In this document: piece after piece, positions 61,393 through 64,000 of the stretch
How the letters are laid out: every line of letters begins with the position of its first letter
Position numbering within the stretch: position 1 is the first letter of the stretch
Assembly: GCA_023394965.1 (NCBI GenBank)
Contig: JAEWZX010000018.1
Location: 53,641-117,640 of the forward strand
DNA length: 64,000 nt
Source of the DNA: Pseudomonadota bacterium
Lineage (GTDB): Bacteria > Pseudomonadota > Alphaproteobacteria > Sphingomonadales > Sphingomonadaceae
Direction of reading: 5' to 3'
Notes under the pieces: generated by a model
Database searches by the model: none
What the model saw: the letters and a program-made list of their open reading frames with translations, nothing else
Told to the model about the DNA's origin: nothing
Position numbers and translations under genes: made by a program

Positions 61393-61851
61393 TCACGCCC
61401 AGTCGATCCTGGCACAGGCGCGATCCAGTTTGGCGAGGTGCTGAAGATGGGCGGAATGGTCGGGTTTGCGCCGGATTCCGACGAATTTTCCCGCATCCAT
61501 GATGACCTGCAGCAGGCCCGAATGAAACCGCGTGGCCGCATCCAGACCTGTGGCCTTGGCCGATGACAGATCGACCGGTTCATGCGGCCTGCCCAGCGCA
61601 GCATCCCACGCCGCGGCAAAACCGGCCGCGCCGGGCCGCTTGCGCAGGCGATAGGCGCTTTCGCGGCCCATGGAGATCCGGCGGCAGGCCGCCGCCACCG
61701 AACGCGATTCCGCCAGACAGCCGATAAACTGCGCCTGGCGTTCATGCGTCCAGCCATCGCTGCGCGGGCTGAGCGGGACCGGATGAAATGCGGGAATGCG
61801 CCGCCGCCGGGGCGGAAAGGCGCGGGGTTGCGGGGGAGGATAATGTTTCAT
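61393..61851 (-). CDS. Helix-turn-helix protein resembling phage terminase small subunits
   Basis: 152 residues from the ATG at 61851: a Pro/Arg-rich start, then a DNA-binding-like segment GWTHERQAQFIGCLAESRSV, AAACRRISMGRESAYRLRKR, PGAAGFAAAWDAALGRP, and a helical end (HSAHLQHLAKLDRACARIDW). The insect-like 'one-turn, then AAACR..SMGRESAY.LRKRPGA..FA.AWDAAL' pattern is frequent in sphingomonad chromosomal and phage-derived proteins. No other phage genes are nearby. Role unknown; a small DNA-binding protein is likely. Confidence 0.65.
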   Translation of the reverse strand: MKHYPPPQPRAFPPRRRRIPAFHPVPLSPRSDGWTHERQAQFIGCLAESRSVAAACRRISMGRESAYRLRKRPGAAGFAAAWDAALGRPHEPVDLSSAKATGLDAATRFHSGLLQVIMDAGKFVGIRRKPDHSAHLQHLAKLDRACARIDWA

Positions 61852-61988
61852 CCGGCAGGGTGGAGCAAATTTCGGCGATGTAGGAAAATGGAATTGTCGT
61901 TGGCGGGGGGCGGTGGCTGCGCGCCCGTCCCAAACCGCTCCCGCAGGGGGAAGGGGGAAAGAAAAACATCGAGGATGGGGCCAATATC

Positions 61989-62047
61989 CCCCCTCCCGCT
62001 TGCGGGGAGCCGGAGGCGTTCCGAAGGAACAGCGGTCGGGGGTGGGC
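61989..62047 (+). repeat. Left 59-nt inverted repeat of the DUF559 cassette
   Basis: Its reverse complement is identical, base for base, to 62532-62590. Contains CCCTCCCGCTTGCGGGGAG (near-palindrome), a TTCCGAAGGAA hairpin and GGGGGTGGGC. It ends 12 bases before the DUF559 start. Confidence 0.95.
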
Positions 62048-62059
62048 AAAAGCACCCCC

Positions 62060-62413
62060 ATGCCCGCCTGGAAACCCCGCAACACCGCCCGCGCGCGCGA
62101 ATTGCGTCATCGGGCGACACCGGCGGAACGGCGCTTGTGGGAATATCTGGGCAAGGGGCAGGTGGGTGCGAAATTCAGCCGGCAGATGCCGGTCGGCACC
62201 TATTTTGCCGATTTCCTCTGCCGCGAGCTGAAGCTGGTGGTGGAACTGGACGGGTTCAGCCACGATGTGCAGCCCGAACGCGACGTTCTGCGCGATGCCG
62301 ACCTGCGCGCCCATGGCTATCATGTCCTGCATTTCACCAATGACGATGTGCTGGACGATCCCGAAGCCGTAGCCCGCGCCATCCAGACGACAATCGAGAA
62401 ACTGCGCCGATAG
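62060..62413 (+). CDS. DUF559 endonuclease-like protein (Vsr-type PD-(D/E)XK fold)
   Basis: 117 residues, one DUF559 domain: ARELRHRATPAERRLWEYL, KFSRQMPVGTYFADFLCREL, KLVVELDGFSHDVQPERDVL, RAHGYHVLHFTNDDVL. The catalytic-type residues of this very-short-patch-repair-like fold are present: D51, E62 and D64 of VELDG, and H68. Likely a DNA nuclease; target unknown. The ATG at 62060 follows the left inverted repeat; the frame is open upstream to 61913 but that would read through the repeat. The gene is enclosed by perfect 59-nt inverted repeats, unlike any other gene in the window. Confidence 0.88.
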   Translation: MPAWKPRNTARARELRHRATPAERRLWEYLGKGQVGAKFSRQMPVGTYFADFLCRELKLVVELDGFSHDVQPERDVLRDADLRAHGYHVLHFTNDDVLDDPEAVARAIQTTIEKLRR

Positions 62414-62531
62414 CGCCCTTATGGGGGGTGATGAAGCGCCCCCGGCTCCCTCCCGCCTGCGGGAGGGAAGCGAGACTTGGCGCACAGCGCCTAGTCGCAG
62501 CAGGGTGGGCAGCGAAGTCGCGCTCCCCTTC

Positions 62532-62590
62532 GCCCACCCCCGACCGCTGTTCCTTCGGAACGCCTCCGGCTCCCCGCAAGCGGGAGGGGG
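62532..62590 (-). repeat. Right 59-nt inverted repeat of the DUF559 cassette
   Basis: Exact reverse complement of 61989-62047. Starts 118 bases after the DUF559 stop. Confidence 0.95.
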
Positions 62591-62642
62591 ATGGAAACAT
62601 GTCGAAGGTTGAGCCAATATTCTCCCCTCCCGCCTGCGAGAG

Positions 62643-62692
62643 GGGCAACGAGACTTGGCGAGCAGCGCGAGCCTAGTCGCAGTGGGGTGGGC
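62643..62692 (+). repeat. 50-nt direct repeat, copy 1
   Basis: Identical to 63416-63465. Core is a hairpin GACTTGGC ... GCCTAGTC around GAGCAGCGCGA, followed by GTGGGGTGGGC. The two copies bracket the SNase gene. Confidence 0.95.
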
Positions 62693-62734
62693 CGCACTAT
62701 CGACGTGGGCTAGCCCACGCTATCGCCCGCCATC

Positions 62735-63316
62735 ATGGCCAGACACCCCCGCTTCGATCCGAAACGCCGTCGCCCGCGCCGGGGCACAATCCGCCCTGCG
62801 CGCTTTGTCCGGCGGCGGTCGGGCTGGCGGGCGGCGTGGGATTCGGTGCGGCCGTGGGTGGTGCTGATCGCCCTGGCATGCGTCACCTATGTTCTGGCGC
62901 TGCCCGGCGTGATGCCCGCGCCCGCTTTCCTGTCGGGCGAACCGCAGGTGATCGAGGGGCGCTTTACCCGCTGCGGGCCGGGCCGCGGATATTATTGCGT
63001 GGTGGATGGCGACACGTTCAAGCTGGGCGATACCAGCGTCCGCGTGGTCGGGATCGACACGGCGGAACGGGATGCCCAGTGCCCGGCAGAGGCGGTGCAG
63101 GCCGAAGCATCGACCAGGGCGCTGCAAGGCTGGCTCAACCGCGGACCTTTCCACATGATTGCGCGGCTGGACGAGCCGACCGACCGCTATGGCCGGGACT
63201 TACGCACCATAATCCGCCTGCGCCCCGCTGGCAGCGAAGAACGGCTGGCGGACTATATGCAAAGCGAAGGCGGCGCGCGCGGTTATTGGGGCGGGTTCAG
63301 GGATGGGTGGTGTTGA
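62735..63316 (+). CDS. Membrane-anchored thermonuclease (SNase) family protein
   Basis: 193 residues. A basic start (about residues 8-32), one membrane helix (WVVLIALACVTYVLALPG), then an SNase domain: VVDGDTFKLGDTSVRVVGID with D93, R103, D108, then E111, and DRYGRDLRTI with R154. These match the staphylococcal nuclease catalytic set (D21, R35, D40, E43, R87). Expected to hydrolyse DNA/RNA with Ca2+ on the periplasmic side. Shorter than S. aureus nuclease in its C-terminal part. Sits between 50-nt direct repeats; start preceded only by a weak ribosome site. Confidence 0.88.
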   Translation: MARHPRFDPKRRRPRRGTIRPARFVRRRSGWRAAWDSVRPWVVLIALACVTYVLALPGVMPAPAFLSGEPQVIEGRFTRCGPGRGYYCVVDGDTFKLGDTSVRVVGIDTAERDAQCPAEAVQAEASTRALQGWLNRGPFHMIARLDEPTDRYGRDLRTIIRLRPAGSEERLADYMQSEGGARGYWGGFRDGWC

Positions 63317-63343
63317 GGGGCAAGAGCAATCCGACCCCACCAG

Positions 63344-63418
63344 CCCCATCCCGCCTGCGGCAGTGCCAGGCCCCTCCCGCCTGCGGCAGTGCCAGCCCCC
63401 TCCCGCCTGCGGGAGGGG
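63344..63418 (+). repeat. Tandem GC-rich repeat (three units)
   Basis: TCCCGCCTGCGGCAGTGCCA occurs twice in tandem with a period of about 25, and a third unit ends in the palindrome CCCTCCCGCCTGCGGGAGGGG. Directly precedes the second 50-nt repeat. Confidence 0.85.
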
Positions 63419-63465
63419 CAACGAGACTTGGCGAGCAGCGCGAGCCTAGTCGCAGTGGGGTGGGC
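63416..63465 (+). repeat. 50-nt direct repeat, copy 2
   Basis: Identical to 62643-62692; begins at the end of the tandem block. Confidence 0.95.
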
Positions 63466-63499
63466 AGCAGGCGCCGCGCTCCACCTCGCCCACCCCTAA

Positions 63500-63521
63500 C
63501 CCCTCCCGCAAGCGGGAGGGG
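63500..63521. repeat. Palindromic repeat CCCCTCCCGCAAGCGGGAGGGG
   Basis: A perfect 22-base palindrome apart from the AA/TT centre, the same module seen at 62448 and within both 59-nt repeats; preceded by a shortened form of the right-hand repeat (GCCCACCCCTAACCCCTCCC). Confidence 0.9.
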
Positions 63522-63611
63522 GAAAGGAAGCGCGACAGCGTTCGGGAATTGAGGGAAAGTGTTACGGCGGGATCAATTCACCGAAGGGTGGTCACTGTCC
63601 GCAATGATTTT

Positions 63612-63878
63612 CTATTTCGACAAAAACTGGCCTATCTCAGTCATCGCCTGAGACATTGGCTTCGCAACCACAGACAACTCGACAGCTAAGCCCTTCTTTT
63701 TAGGATCTCGATTGTCTTTCGAGTAAGCCATTACCGCATGTTCGCGATCAAATCCTGCGGGATTTACTACCATCATGTGTGACTTCTGACGAGTGGCCAC
63801 CCAAGAGCGTATAATCGCGTTCAAATGGGCATCACCAAACGAATATCCTACAATTAGCAACTTGTTTTGCTGTCTTAG
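63612..63878 (-). pseudogene. C-terminal remnant of a SIR2-like domain protein, cut by an IS
   Basis: The frame runs from the TAG at 63612 upstream through LLIVGYSFGDAHLNAIIRSW to the TTAG at 63875-63878 and is still open (LRQQNK precedes LLIVGYSFGD), so the gene once extended further and is now interrupted by the IS beginning at 63879. The (L/V)(L/I)IGYS(F/L)xDxHLNxI(I) motif is the mark of SIR2-like domains in bacterial proteins, many of them anti-phage effectors that use NAD+. About 89 residues remain; the N-terminal part lies beyond the IS or is lost. No translation start. Confidence 0.7.
63875..63878. repeat. Probable target-site copy TTAG (CTAA) at the IS junction
   Basis: IS5-family elements duplicate a short YTAR-type target; TTAG here abuts the likely IS end GGGTCGAGACTC. 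The other copy is outside the window. Confidence 0.5.
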
Positions 63879-64000
63879 GGTCGAGACTCAATCACAGCCA
63901 GAAGGCGACGGCAGCGGCGAGGCTTACGGCGGATAGGAAGTTGCGGGCGAGCTTGTCGTAACGAGTAGCGATGCGGCGGAAGTCCTTGAGGCGGCAGAAC
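63879..64000 (-). mobile_element. End of an IS5-family insertion sequence
   Basis: The presumed terminal bases GGGTCGAGACTCAATCAC are followed by the 3' end of a transposase gene (stop at 63892-63894). The element continues past the right edge. Confidence 0.75.
63892..64000 (-). CDS. C-terminal end of an IS5-family transposase (partial)
   Basis: The last 35 residues read on the minus strand as FCRLKDFRRIATRYDKLARN followed by FLSAVSLAAAVAFWL and stop. This is the near-invariant end of IS5/IS427-type DDE transposases in alphaproteobacteria (catalytic Glu region lies upstream, off the edge). In most such elements the transposase is made by frameshifting of two frames. The gene runs off the window at base 64000. 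Confidence 0.88.
   Translation of the reverse strand, partial: FCRLKDFRRIATRYDKLARNFLSAVSLAAAVAFWL

Larger units (their letters stand above)
62414..62734. other. Composite repeat region between DUF559 and SNase genes
   Basis: About 320 bases built almost wholly of repeat modules: a palindrome CCCTCCCGCCTGCGGGAGGG (62448-62467), a variant of the GACTTGGC...GCCTAGTC module (62468-62510), the right 59-nt inverted repeat (62532-62590), a linker shared with the left side of the cassette (GAGCCAATATTCTCCCC, compare GGCCAATATCCCCCC at 61979-61993), another CCCTCCCGCCTGCGAGAGGG, a 50-nt direct repeat (62643-62692) and a 16-base palindrome CGTGGGCTAGCCCACG (62704-62719). No gene. Confidence 0.85.

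Noticed and set aside
61393..61851. Prophage remnant based on the terminase-like HTH gene
   Set aside because: A single gene without integrase, portal, capsid or attachment sites is not enough; similar proteins occur in chromosomes outside prophages.
63344..63418. Tandem repeats as a possible CRISPR array
   Set aside because: Units are adjacent with no variable spacers, GC-rich, and joined to known palindromic modules; no cas genes nearby.
62836..63552. 238-codon plus-strand frame overlapping the SNase gene
   Set aside because: Out of frame with the SNase catalytic motifs and runs into the repeat block; a shadow.

Overview
The window is a 64 kb piece of a GC-rich alphaproteobacterial chromosome, most likely from the order Sphingomonadales, probably an Erythrobacteraceae-type organism. 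This rests on a full-length CtrA regulator, an alphaproteobacterial DUF4167 protein in the hisS-prfA-prmC cluster, CIRCE-controlled groESL, a CHASE3/HWE-type histidine kinase, and many alanine-rich lipoproteins and sphingomonad-type conserved proteins. Taxonomy is inferred from gene content and protein style, not from a search.

Layout. 1-9.3 kb: the start of a membrane protein running off the left edge, then rpoC and rpoB on the minus strand with a good promoter and a long leader. 9.5-13.3 kb: a DUF2975/XRE/membrane-protein operon behind three palindromes, two small acidic lipoproteins, then rplJ-rplL on the plus strand (so the usual rplJL-rpoBC order is broken and divergent). 13.3-17.1 kb: a FloR/CmlA-like exporter, a MATE exporter and a small MscS channel. 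17.2-20 kb: groESL and a DUF4168 protein. 20-25 kb (minus): a DUF305/LVIVD protein, and an acyl-CoA dehydrogenase coupled to a phosphotransferase. 25-31.3 kb (mostly plus): host attachment protein, a class A beta-lactamase-like serine hydrolase, a small lipoprotein, polA and a histidine kinase. 31.4-37.6 kb: a Cdc48-like AAA ATPase with a candidate sRNA or attenuator upstream, an acid phosphatase lipoprotein, an NMO-type flavoprotein and a CaiB-type CoA transferase. 37.6-44.7 kb (minus): metK, lnt, DUF4167, prmC, prfA, hisS. 44.8-53 kb: ppa, a BON-MscS channel, pmbA, lptB, rpoN, ctrA and a YbdG-like channel. 53-60 kb: trmB, a gene-poor stretch ending at tRNA-Gly, CnoX, a Lon-N protein, then marC, a lipoprotein, folD, yggT and argB on the minus strand. 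60-64 kb: accessory region with small secreted proteins, an HTH protein, a DUF559 nuclease gene between perfect 59-nt inverted repeats, a membrane-anchored SNase between 50-nt direct repeats, and a SIR2-like gene cut by an IS5-family transposase.

Most of the window is core information processing (transcription, ribosome, chaperonin, DNA repair, release factor, tRNA and SAM metabolism), cell-cycle control (CtrA), envelope biogenesis (LptB, Lnt, lipoproteins) and osmotic protection (three different MscS-family channels). The most unusual material is the repeat-framed nuclease cassette at the right end, the palindrome-controlled DUF2975 operon, the possible small RNA upstream of cdc48, and a beta-lactamase-like enzyme without the canonical Glu166 motif.
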